From the NCBI RefSeq assembly GCF_965208485.1, contig NZ_OZ242344.1:1-64000 (forward strand): a stretch of DNA of 64,000 nt. Reading direction: 5' to 3'. Of the stretch, positions 25,488-33,324 are shown piece by piece. A program made the translations under genes and the position numbers. The first letter of the stretch is position 1. Each line of letters starts with the position of its first letter. This stretch comes from Poriferisodalis sp965208485 (GTDB lineage: Bacteria; Actinomycetota; Acidimicrobiia; Acidimicrobiales; Poriferisodalaceae). The notes under the pieces were generated by a model, which was not told the DNA's origin, made no database searches, and was given only the letters and a program-made list of their open reading frames with translations.

Positions 25488-25957
25488 CTAAGCCCAGATC
25501 CACCGGTGGTGTGGGGTTGGCGGCGTCGGCTGCTTTGGTGTCGAGCTCGTCGTGGCTGATGTCGGTGACGAACGTGTGGTGCTGCCAGCTCGGCCACAGC
25601 TCGGCCTGGTCGCCGACGAGGCGGGTACGGCACACCGCGCGCGCCGGTTTGCGGTTGGGTCGGCGTGCGCTGATCAGCGTCGTCTCGGCGACTTGGGCCT
25701 CGCCGTCGTCGGTGTAGCCGATCGGGGTCCAGCCCCGGTCGCCGATCGCGGCGACGGCCCGCTCGATGGCGGGGTTCGAGGCGACAGCGACCAAGAACCT
25801 TGTGTCGTTCTCTGTGGGCTTGTCGATCAGGTCCCATGAGAAGAACCCCGCGTCCGCGCGGACCGTTAGCTCCGCGCCCGGGGCGAGCCGGCGCACCCGG
25901 TTGAGGGTCTCAATGGCAAAGCGGACATGACCCCGCTACCGGTGAATCTGGGGTTAG
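25488..25957 (-). mobile_element. IS1380-family remnant, internally deleted
   Basis: Terminal inverted repeats are visible: CTAAGCCCAGATCCACCGGT at 25488-25507 and ACCGGTGAATCTGGGGTTAG at 25938-25957, 18 of 20 pairing. Between them a minus-strand fragment of about 130 residues matches the middle of an IS1380 transposase (ELTVRADAGFFSWDLIDK, then TFVTDISHDELDTKAADA). Both the N-terminal third and the C-terminal third, including the late catalytic Glu, are gone. It is about 470 bases against the usual 1.6-1.7 kb, so it cannot move itself. Its right end touches CTAG element D. Confidence 0.8.
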
Positions 25958-26060
25958 CAGGGTGCTAAAAAGGTCGGTTCTCGGGCAGTTGCCGAATACA
26001 AATCCGCAGCTCAGGGGCTTGCACCTTTGGCCACACCCGCATACTTCAGCATCCTGCTAG
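25954..26060 (-). repeat. CTAG-bounded structured element, copy D
   Basis: 107 bases. TTAGCAGGGTGCTAA at 25954-25968 pairs with the arm TTCAGCATCCTGCTAG at 26045-26060 with three mismatches. On the minus strand the core reads GCAAGCCCCTGAGCTGCGG then ATTTG, closely matching copy E. The leading CTAG (26060-26057 on the minus strand) contains the TAG stop of the M20 peptidase gene. Its far end overlaps the last four bases of the IS1380 terminal repeat. Confidence 0.65.
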
Positions 26061-27217
26061 CGCCGGAGCAGTTGGCGGTAGACGTCGGCGGCGCGTTCGA
26101 GTTCCGCAATCTCGACCCATTCGATCGCCTGGTGGGCTTGATCGATGGAACCCGGGCCAAATACCACGATCTGGTCGGCTACCTCGCCGTAGCGCAGCGC
26201 ATTCGTGCCGAAGTCGGCCACGGCGGGGCTGTTGCCTGACATTTGTGCCAGCGCCGTGACCAGATCGCTTCCGGGGGCTTGAAAGAAGGCGTTCTCGCCC
26301 ATGTCGTTCGCCAGCTGGATCTTCGCCCGCGCCGGCAGCGCTGCGGCGCGCACCAGCTCGGTGAGGCGGGCGAATTCGGTCTGGCAGTCCTCGCCGTCGG
26401 CGATGCGCCTGCCGATGTACAGCTCGCAAAGGTCGGGGATGATATTGCGAGCACGCCCGCCGCTCATCTCGTTGACCGACACCGTGCCGGCCCCGAGCAC
26501 GCCGACCTCGCGCTGGCTCGCCAAGCGTGCTTGCTCGGCGTCGATGGCGGCGATGATCCGGGCGCCTGCGGAGAGGGCATTGATACCGAGGTGGGGCTTG
26601 GAGGAATGTGCTGCACGCCCCTCGACCTCGACTTCGAGGCCGAGTCCGCCCTTGTGGCCGTACACCGGGACGCACATCGTCGGCTCGGCGACGACAATCT
26701 GCTCCCGGCGCTCGCTTCGCTCCAGCAAGCGGTCTCGGTACGCACCCGCACCAGCCAGGCCGCCGCCTTCCTCCGACACCGTGCCCACCAGTTCGATGGT
26801 GCACATCGGCCGGCGACCGGCAGCAATCATCTCGCCTAACACGGCGAGCACCACGGCCATGGTCGCCTTAGTGTCGACAGAACCTCGCCCCCAGACTCGT
26901 CCTTCGCCGATGCGGCCGTCGAAGGGATCGCCCTCCATGTGCTCGACGCCGACAGTGTCGAGGTGCACGTCAATGGCGAGCATTCTCTCGGTCTGACCGG
27001 CGAAGCGGGCATACACATTGGGCCGGCCGGACTCGACCTCGCAGAGCTCTACCTCGGCGCCGAGGGCTGCCGCTCTTCCGGCCACCCAGTTGGCCATGTC
27101 GGCTTCGGCGGCGGTGCCCGAGCGTGGTCCGTGGTGCAGCGGGTTGACGCTCGGGATGCGCACCATCTCGCTCAGCAGCTCAGCTATCGACTGCCCTGTC
27201 GCAGTGCCGTCGCTCAT
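26057..27217 (-). CDS. M20 family metallopeptidase (ArgE/DapE-like deacylase)
   Basis: A 386-residue zinc hydrolase of the acetylornithine deacetylase/succinyl-diaminopimelate desuccinylase group, which removes an acyl group from an amino acid. Metal and catalytic motifs are LAIDVHLDTVGV, GRGSVDTKATMA and VGTVSEEGGGLAG. The central dimerisation domain carries KGGLGLEVEVEGRAAHSS. It diverges from argG, so a part in arginine biosynthesis (releasing ornithine from N-acetylornithine) is attractive, but the family is broad and some members act on peptides. The stop lies inside element D. Confidence 0.85.
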   Translation of the reverse strand: MSDGTATGQSIAELLSEMVRIPSVNPLHHGPRSGTAAEADMANWVAGRAAALGAEVELCEVESGRPNVYARFAGQTERMLAIDVHLDTVGVEHMEGDPFDGRIGEGRVWGRGSVDTKATMAVVLAVLGEMIAAGRRPMCTIELVGTVSEEGGGLAGAGAYRDRLLERSERREQIVVAEPTMCVPVYGHKGGLGLEVEVEGRAAHSSKPHLGINALSAGARIIAAIDAEQARLASQREVGVLGAGTVSVNEMSGGRARNIIPDLCELYIGRRIADGEDCQTEFARLTELVRAAALPARAKIQLANDMGENAFFQAPGSDLVTALAQMSGNSPAVADFGTNALRYGEVADQIVVFGPGSIDQAHQAIEWVEIAELERAADVYRQLLRR

Positions 27218-27443
27218 GAGTCACCTCTCCGTGGCGGAGCGTACGCGCAGCGTGATGGCAGTGCCGCGAATGCTGGTCTGCCCGCTGGCGAACCCTCACG
27301 TCTGTCTGCCCTCACGTCTGTCTGATCGTGCAGCGCATGCGGCCCTTGGACCGGTCAGCATTCGCCAATTGGCGAGACCGCTTCGTGAAAGTGGATTCGC
27401 CACCGTGCAAGCTTCGGGGACCAAGGCCGTACCGTTAGCGCCC
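27218..27443. promoter_or_regulatory. Divergent promoter region with palindrome, peptidase/argG
   Basis: This 226-base space between divergent start codons contains a perfect 14-base palindrome TCGCCAATTGGCGA (27362-27375), a candidate operator 69 bases before argG. It also holds a 16-base direct repeat CCCTCACGTCTGTCTG at 27293 and 27309. The palindrome does not look like a standard ARG box. A regulator could control both genes from here. Confidence 0.45.
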
Positions 27444-28844
27444 ATGTCGAATGAAGCTGAGCCCGCTGCCGGATCATCGGCACACACCGCTGGTGCGATC
27501 GGCGGCTTGCGCGTGCTGGCCGAGCTTCCGGTGAGGGAGCGGGTCGGCATCGCGTTCTCCGGCGGGCTGGATACGTCCGCCGCGGTGACGTGGATGACCG
27601 AGCGAGGCGCGCAGGTGTGCGCCTACACGGCCGACCTCGGTCAATACGACGAACCGGACCTGGCGGGGGTGCCGCAGCGGGCCCTCGACTACGGAGCAGC
27701 GGCGGCGCGCCTGGTGGACTGCCGTGCCGAGCTGGTGCGTGAGGGCCTGATGGCGCTGCAGTGCGGGGCATTCCATATCTCGACCGCCGGTCGCACCTAC
27801 TTCAACACCACGCCGCTCGGCCGCGCAGTGACCGGCACGATGCTCGTGGCCGCGATGGCTGAAGACGGCGTGGACATCTGGGGCGACGGCTCGACCTACA
27901 AGGGCAACGACATCGAGCGCTTCTACCGCTACGGCCTGCTGGTGAACGCCGGTCTGCGCATCTACAAGCCTTGGCTGGACGCCGCGTTCGTGGACGAACT
28001 GGGCGGCCGTGCCGGGATGAGCGAGTTCTTGGTGTCGCGCGGCCTGCCGTATCGGGATCCCACGGAGAAGGCGTACTCCACCGATGCCAACATCTGGGGC
28101 GCTACCCACGAAGCCAAGCAACTCGAGGACTTGGGCACGTCGATGGAGATCGTCGCGCCGATCATGGGCGTGGCGCACTGGGACCCTGCGGTCCGCATCG
28201 AGACCGAGGACGTGACGATCCGTTTCGCCGGCGGCTGGCCGGCTGCCATCGGCGACCGGACATTCGACTCAGACGGCGCGGAGGGCAGCGACCACATCGC
28301 GCTGGTGCTCGAAGCGAACGCCATCGGCGGCCGGCACGGGCTGGGCATGAGCGATCAGATCGAGAATCGCGTCATCGAGGCCAAGTCGCGCGGTATCTAC
28401 GAAGCCCCGGGCATGGCGCTGCTGCACATCGCGTACGAGCGGCTGCTGTCAGCGATTCACAACGAGGCCACGCTCGACAACTATCGCACCATGGGTCGCC
28501 GCCTGGGCCGGCTGCTGTACGAGGGCCGCTGGTTCGATCCCCAAGCGCTGATGCTGCGCGATTCGCTGCTGCGCTGGGTGGGTTCGTCCGTCTCCGGCGA
28601 GGTCACGCTGCGGTTGCGTCGCGGCGACGACTGCTCGGTGCTGGATACGACCGGCCCGGACTTGACCTACGAGCCGGACCGGCTGTCAATGGAACGGGTG
28701 GAGGACGCTGTGTTCGGTCCAACCGATCGCATCGGTCAGCTGACCATGGCGAACCTGGATATCGCCGACAGCCGGGACAAGCTGGCGGCGTACCGGGACG
28801 CGGGTCGCCTGGGGCCCGGCGGACTCGCCGAGCTCGACACCTGA
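27444..28844 (+). CDS. argG: Argininosuccinate synthase
   Basis: Joins citrulline and aspartate with ATP in arginine biosynthesis. The ATP pyrophosphatase loop is GIAFSGGLDTSAAVTWM. Other family blocks are CAYTADLGQYDEPD, FNTTPLGRAVTGTML and WGDGSTYKGNDIERFYRYG. The length (466 residues) and the C-terminal arrangement fit the E. coli-type (long) ArgG rather than the ~400-residue type common in Gram-positives. The ATG at 27444 is chosen because the following residues lead directly into the conserved core; the open frame extends back to 27018 without conservation. It diverges from the M20 deacylase. Confidence 0.95.
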   Translation: MSNEAEPAAGSSAHTAGAIGGLRVLAELPVRERVGIAFSGGLDTSAAVTWMTERGAQVCAYTADLGQYDEPDLAGVPQRALDYGAAAARLVDCRAELVREGLMALQCGAFHISTAGRTYFNTTPLGRAVTGTMLVAAMAEDGVDIWGDGSTYKGNDIERFYRYGLLVNAGLRIYKPWLDAAFVDELGGRAGMSEFLVSRGLPYRDPTEKAYSTDANIWGATHEAKQLEDLGTSMEIVAPIMGVAHWDPAVRIETEDVTIRFAGGWPAAIGDRTFDSDGAEGSDHIALVLEANAIGGRHGLGMSDQIENRVIEAKSRGIYEAPGMALLHIAYERLLSAIHNEATLDNYRTMGRRLGRLLYEGRWFDPQALMLRDSLLRWVGSSVSGEVTLRLRRGDDCSVLDTTGPDLTYEPDRLSMERVEDAVFGPTDRIGQLTMANLDIADSRDKLAAYRDAGRLGPGGLAELDT

Positions 28845-28961
28845 TCGGGTTGAGCTGCCGCAAGATGGCCGATCGGAGTGAGGCGCACTTGGTTCACGAA
28901 GCATCGTCCAGATCCGGTAGGCCTGCGGACCCGCGAGCCAGGCGCGTCGCGGGCGATCCCG

Positions 28962-29429
28962 CTATTCGGAGACGAGGCGGGCGGGGAAGCCGCCCTTCGA
29001 GATCGGGCCCCAGCTCTCGATACGGAGCCGGAGCAGCACCTTGCCTTGGCGGTGCATCGCCTCGCGGTAGTCGTCCCAATCGGAATGCTCGCCGCTGATC
29101 ACCTGGAAGTACTCCACCAGACCGTCCATGGCCTCGGGCAGATCCAGCACCTCGCCATGGCATTCGAGCTGCACCCACTCGTCGCTCCATGCGTCGGACA
29201 TCACGACGACCCAGGCTTGGGGATTGCGCCGCAGGTTCACCGACTTGGCCCGGTCGGGGTAGCTGCTCACCAGCACCGCGTCGCCGTCGGTGCTGATGCC
29301 CATGGTGACCAGCGATGCTTGGGGGCGGCCGTCGCGCCGTGTTGTCAGCAGTACGCCGTGGTGGCGTTCTCGCACGAACTCGAGCAGCTCTGCGCGCTCC
29401 ACTACACGGTCGGTTGCGATCGAGACCAT
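28962..29429 (-). CDS. PPOX-class flavin/F420-dependent protein
   Basis: A 155-residue split-barrel protein of the pyridoxamine 5'-phosphate oxidase-like family. The pattern VLLTTRRDGRPQASLVTMG, then DAVLVSSYPDRAKSVNLRRNP is typical of the actinobacterial F420-dependent PPOX subfamily. Such proteins reduce small substrates with F420H2 or bind FMN. The start is at 29429 with a GAGG-type site upstream. It stands alone, next to a decayed CoA-transferase gene. Confidence 0.82.
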   Translation of the reverse strand: MVSIATDRVVERAELLEFVRERHHGVLLTTRRDGRPQASLVTMGISTDGDAVLVSSYPDRAKSVNLRRNPQAWVVVMSDAWSDEWVQLECHGEVLDLPEAMDGLVEYFQVISGEHSDWDDYREAMHRQGKVLLRLRIESWGPISKGGFPARLVSE

Positions 29430-29454
29430 CTGGCCCTCCTCAGGTCACTCCAGC

Positions 29455-30100
29455 AGCTCGGGCAGTCTCGCCGATGTCGTGCGCTGAGGCACCGCCACGC
29501 CCTCGGCGGGCACATCCCGGCCGACTATGGGGCCACTGTCGTCAAGGTCGAGACCGAGAGCCGGCCCGACACCATGCGCACGGTCAATCCGTTCGTCGAT
29601 GAGGACGCGCATCCTGACAACAGCGTCGGCTACGGCGTGTACAACGCGGGCAAGCGCAGCCTCAGCCTGGACCTCAGCAAGCCCGAGTCCCGGCCGGTGG
29701 TCGAGGATCTGATCCGCTGGGCCGACATCGCCATCGAGTCGTGGGCGCCGGGCGCCGCAGAGCGCATGGGCTATGGCTGCGAAGCCTTCTCGGCTGTCAA
29801 CCCCCGGCTCATCATGCTGTCGAGCTCGCTGCTGGGCCAAAGCGGCCCCTATTCCAGCCTCGCGGGGGTACGGATTCATGGCGGCTGCCATTGCCGGCTC
29901 CTACGAGATCACGGGCTGGGTGACCGTGGTCCCGCCGGTCCTTACGGCCCCTGCACCGATTCCTGGCGCCGCGGGTCATCGTGGCGTCGTTGATGGCTGC
30001 GCTGGAACGGCGGGATCGCGCCGGCGCCGGCTGCTACATCGACATCGGCTACGACGCCGACCGTGTCGCCGATCTCGCCGCAACCGAAGTGCTCGGCTGA
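29455..30100 (+). pseudogene. Class III CoA-transferase (CaiB/BaiF) pseudogene
   Basis: Pieces of one CaiB-type protein appear in three frames. ADYGATVVKVETESRPDTM and AGKRSLSLDLSKPESRPVV run to about 29868. There an extra G in a five-G run shifts the frame and AGYGFMAAAIAGSYEITGW continues in another frame. The third frame then gives APRVIVASLMAALERRDRAG. Upstream of 29500 a degenerate start (LADVVR, stop, GTATPSAG) is also out of frame. After IDIGYDADRV the protein stops at 30100, well short of the usual ~380-400 residues. At least three lesions make it non-functional. Confidence 0.8.
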
Positions 30101-30105
30101 TCAAC

Positions 30106-31437
30106 TCACCCGTCGCCTGCCTCACCCTCAGACCCAGGATCAGGTTCCTCACCTGACTCTGTCTCCGATGCCGCCTCGCTCTCAGCTTCTGTCTTCGCCT
30201 CGGTCTCGGCGTCGTCCCCAGTGTCTGTCTCGGTCTCCGGAGCGGCAGATGTCGGGGGTGGCTGGTGGCGAGCACAGTTGCCGGAGACGATGTCGACGAT
30301 CCGATCTGCTCGCGCTCCGTCCGCAGCGGGCACCGGCGCGCCGTGGACATCGAGCAGGTGCGGGTAGAATAACCAGTTCACGATCTCGGCGCCGTCGAAG
30401 TCGATCTGCAGCACTCCTGTGTCGCCGGTGATCCCTGTCCGGTGGTGCCACACGAAGTTGCCCAGCGAGTAGGCGACCAGCTTCCCTTCATCGAGCACGA
30501 CCGGCTGCAGCACATGCGGATGCTGGCCGATAACGGCATCGGCGCCGCTGCGAAGGAGCTGGAATGCGAAGTCACGCTGGCGACTGTCTGGGCAGGTCAT
30601 GCGCTCGATGCCCCAGTGCACGACCGCGATCACCACGTCGGCCTCGCTGGCTGCGGTCCTGACACTCGCCAGTACCCGCTCCTGCTGGTACGCAGAGGCA
30701 ATGCCCGGGCGCGTCTGGGTGGCAGCAAATCCGTGCGGGACCACCATCGAGGCACCGACAAATGCCACCCGCACGCCAGGGCGCACCTCGATGACACGGT
30801 GCCGGTAGGCGTCGGGGCTGGTCGCTCCCGCGCCGAGAGCGATCACGCCATCAGCCTCCAGCAAGTCGACCGTGTCCAGCAGTGCCTCCGGCCCGTAGTC
30901 GGCGGCGTGGTTGTTCGCCAGGCTGGCGACGTCCACGCCGGCCGCAGCGATGCGCGCAGCGGCCGACGGCGGCGCCCGGAAGGTGAACTTCTTGTCCTGG
31001 ACGGGCTCGCCACGCTCGCTGATGACCATCTCCACGTTGACCAGCGCGATATCAGCCGACGAGAGCAGGGGTTCGATGCCGGCGAACGGATCGATGTCTG
31101 CGGCCTCGCTGCGGTCCATCAGCACATCCCCGCCTGCCAGCAGCGTCCAGGAGAGGTCCGGCGCCGTTGTGGTCGCTGGTGCGGCAAGCGTCGTTGACGC
31201 GGTTGCTCTGGCCCGCGCAGTCGTAGGCGCTCGGGAAGCCGCGGCCGATGTCGAGTCGGCGCGCAGGCCCCCAAGCGGGTCAGCGAGCGCCGTTTCGGCG
31301 GTCGGCGGCGGCATGGCAGCGGGGGCGGAGGTGCCCGATGGCGGGGGAGGCGCCACCTCGATGCCGGTGGGGCTGCACGCCATCGCCAGCACGGCAAGGC
31401 TCGCGATGCCGGATGCAACGAGCGGCCGCTTCACCAT
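30106..31437 (-). CDS. CapA-like metallophosphatase-fold lipoprotein
   Basis: A 443-residue protein of the poly-gamma-glutamate synthesis (CapA/PgsA) family. The N-terminus is a lipoprotein signal ending LAVLAMAC, so it should be anchored outside the membrane, followed by a Pro/Ala/Thr-rich spacer to about residue 100. The catalytic fold shows LLAGGDVLMDR, VNVEMVISERG, DVASLANNHAADYG, VIAVVHWGIE and AVIGQHPHVLQP. The last ~50 residues are an acidic Glu/Thr/Ser repeat-like tail. The ATG at 31437 is chosen since it places the signal peptide at the N-terminus. No cap genes are nearby, so it may hydrolyse or modify another surface polymer. Confidence 0.83.
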   Translation of the reverse strand: MVKRPLVASGIASLAVLAMACSPTGIEVAPPPPSGTSAPAAMPPPTAETALADPLGGLRADSTSAAASRAPTTARARATASTTLAAPATTTAPDLSWTLLAGGDVLMDRSEAADIDPFAGIEPLLSSADIALVNVEMVISERGEPVQDKKFTFRAPPSAAARIAAAGVDVASLANNHAADYGPEALLDTVDLLEADGVIALGAGATSPDAYRHRVIEVRPGVRVAFVGASMVVPHGFAATQTRPGIASAYQQERVLASVRTAASEADVVIAVVHWGIERMTCPDSRQRDFAFQLLRSGADAVIGQHPHVLQPVVLDEGKLVAYSLGNFVWHHRTGITGDTGVLQIDFDGAEIVNWLFYPHLLDVHGAPVPAADGARADRIVDIVSGNCARHQPPPTSAAPETETDTGDDAETEAKTEAESEAASETESGEEPDPGSEGEAGDG

Positions 31438-31615
31438 CGGGTCGAGCGTACGGCCGACGCAGTTCGGGCGTCCTGCGCCCGATGACGCCCGTGCCGACGC
31501 GTCCGGCGCAGCCTGCCGCGGGCGTCCGCCATGCGACCGCCGAACTAGCGTCGCGCTCGCAGGGTCGCAACAAGCCCGTTCCGGCACTGCATCCGGCAGA
31601 TCAAGGAGGTCTCAC

Positions 31616-32782
31616 ATGGCGCTCGGAGACACAGTTCAGGAAATCCTCGACCAAGGCGTGACCGACGGCGATGTGGTCGGGGCGGTCGCCAAGGTCATCG
31701 GGGCCGACGGCGACATCTGCTCGGCTGCCGCCGGCACCCGCGGTGCTGACAGCGACGTGGCGATGAGTTCGGACACCGTCTGCTGGATCGCATCGATGAC
31801 CAAGGCCGTCACCGGCGCCGCAGCGATGCAGCTCGTCGAACAGGGCAAGCTCTCGCTCGATGGCCCGGCGGCGGACGTGCTGCCGCTGGTCGGCGAGCTC
31901 GACGTGCTCACCGGCTTCGACGACGACGGCAATCCGGTCACCCGGCCGCGCAACGGCGACATCACCCTGCGTCACCTGCTGACGCACACCGCAGGCATGG
32001 GATACGACATCTGGAGCCCCGAGCTCGGTCAGTACGAGGAGGCCACAGGAACGCCGGGCGTCATCGAGTGTCAGAAGGCCACGCTCCGGATCCCGCTGCT
32101 GTTTGACCCAGGTGAGCGCTGGTTCTACGGCACAGGCATCGACTACGCAGGTCAGATGGTGGAAGCGGTCTCCGGCATGACCTTGGGCGAGTACATGGCG
32201 GCGAACATCTTCGAGCCGCTTGCCATGTCTGACACGGCATTCAAGATCACCGACGACATGCGCGCCCGCCAGTCGGCGATGCACACCCGCGACGAGAACG
32301 GCTCGCTGTTCGAGATGCCGTTCGAGATCCTCCAGGAGCCAGAGTTCGAGATGGGCGGCGGTGGGCTGTACTCCACTGTCGACGACTACTGCCGCTTCCT
32401 GACGATGATGCTGAACGGCGGCAGTCTGAACGGCAATCAGATTGTCTCGCCCGACACCCATGCGCAGATGGTCACCAATGCGATGGGCGACCTGCGAGTC
32501 ACCATGCTCCCGACGGCCGCCCCGCCGTTCTCCTTTGATGCCGAGTTCTTCCCCGGCGTCGAGAAGTCGTGGGGCCTGACGTTCCAGATCAACGAGGAGC
32601 CGGCACCGACCGGGCGTCCTGCCGGCGGACTCATGTGGGCAGGACTCGCCAACTCGTACTTCTGGATCGACCTGCAGAACCAGGTGGCCGGCTGCTACAT
32701 CAGCCAGCAGGTGCCATTCGCCGATCCTCGCTCGTACGGGCTGTACGAAGCCATCGAAACAGCCGCCTACGACAGCCTGTAG
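31616..32782 (+). CDS. Beta-lactamase-family serine hydrolase (class C/esterase type)
   Basis: A 388-residue member of the serine beta-lactamase-like family. The nucleophile motif is WIASMTKAVTGAA (S-x-x-K). The tyrosine element is FYGTGIDYAGQ (Y-G-T rather than Y-x-N). No signal peptide is seen, so a cytoplasmic esterase or amidase role is likelier than antibiotic resistance. A strong ribosome-binding site AAGGAGGT at 31603-31610 fixes the ATG at 31616. It diverges from the CapA-like gene. The substrate is unknown. Confidence 0.87.
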   Translation: MALGDTVQEILDQGVTDGDVVGAVAKVIGADGDICSAAAGTRGADSDVAMSSDTVCWIASMTKAVTGAAAMQLVEQGKLSLDGPAADVLPLVGELDVLTGFDDDGNPVTRPRNGDITLRHLLTHTAGMGYDIWSPELGQYEEATGTPGVIECQKATLRIPLLFDPGERWFYGTGIDYAGQMVEAVSGMTLGEYMAANIFEPLAMSDTAFKITDDMRARQSAMHTRDENGSLFEMPFEILQEPEFEMGGGGLYSTVDDYCRFLTMMLNGGSLNGNQIVSPDTHAQMVTNAMGDLRVTMLPTAAPPFSFDAEFFPGVEKSWGLTFQINEEPAPTGRPAGGLMWAGLANSYFWIDLQNQVAGCYISQQVPFADPRSYGLYEAIETAAYDSL

Positions 32783-32905
32783 CGAGGGCTCCGCGACTTG
32801 ACCTCGCTTCCGCTATTGACAAATGCGGCTGCGTGCAGGCGCTCGGTGGCAGGTGTGGTCGCGGGTCTTGCTGCTCTGTTGACGGTTCGGTTCCCGTGAT
32901 GGGTT

Positions 32906-32959
32906 GAGCCTCCGTGGCAGTGTGGGGTCTGTTGTGATCCCGACTGCGAACGGAGGCTC
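32906..32959. promoter_or_regulatory. Long imperfect inverted repeat before the HNH gene
   Basis: GAGCCTCCGT (32906-32915) pairs perfectly with ACGGAGGCTC (32950-32959). The inner sequence can extend the pairing (GCAGT..GACTGC). There is no T-run, so a terminator is not clearly indicated. It lies 15-45 bases before possible starts of the HNH gene and might be an operator or a remnant of an insertion end. Confidence 0.45.
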
Positions 32960-33003
32960 AGTGATCGACAGTAGTGCAGGGGCGGCTCGGCGGGGTGCGC
33001 ACC

Positions 33004-33264
33004 GTGACCGACGCGCAATGGCGTGCCTTGGTCGCCCGCGACCGGCGCTGCGTGCTGTGCGACCTCGCACCCCAATGGTGCGAAGCCCATCACGTCATTC
33101 CGCGGAAGAAGCCTGCACGCGGACCCATCGACATCGACAGCCTCGCGTTGCTGTGCTTCCGCTGCCACGGCGAACTCCACGACATCAAGGCCACCCTGCG
33201 ACGCGGCCCCCACAACGACTGGTATCGCGACTTCACGCCCCAACGCGAATGGCAGTCAGCTTGA
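33004..33264 (+). CDS. Small HNH-motif protein
   Basis: About 86 residues (96 if a GTG at 32974 is used). The HNH core is CVLCD, WCEAHHVIPRKKP and LALLCFRCHGELHD, with paired cysteines for zinc. The pattern matches the C-terminal nuclease segment of actinobacterial DUF222/13E12-type HNH proteins, whose ~300-residue N-terminal part is absent here. It could be a compact free-standing HNH nuclease or a surviving fragment. The inverted repeat just upstream may mark its boundary. Confidence 0.65.
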   Translation: MTDAQWRALVARDRRCVLCDLAPQWCEAHHVIPRKKPARGPIDIDSLALLCFRCHGELHDIKATLRRGPHNDWYRDFTPQREWQSA

Positions 33265-33324
33265 AGCGGGGGAAAGGGGAACTGGGACTCTGCTGGGCTT
33301 CGCCCGTCGGCGCAGTCCGTCGGC

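Noticed and set aside
31616..32782. Serine hydrolase as an antibiotic-resistance beta-lactamase
   Set aside because: No signal peptide and the Y-x-N motif is altered to YGT; the esterase-like branch of the family is more likely.
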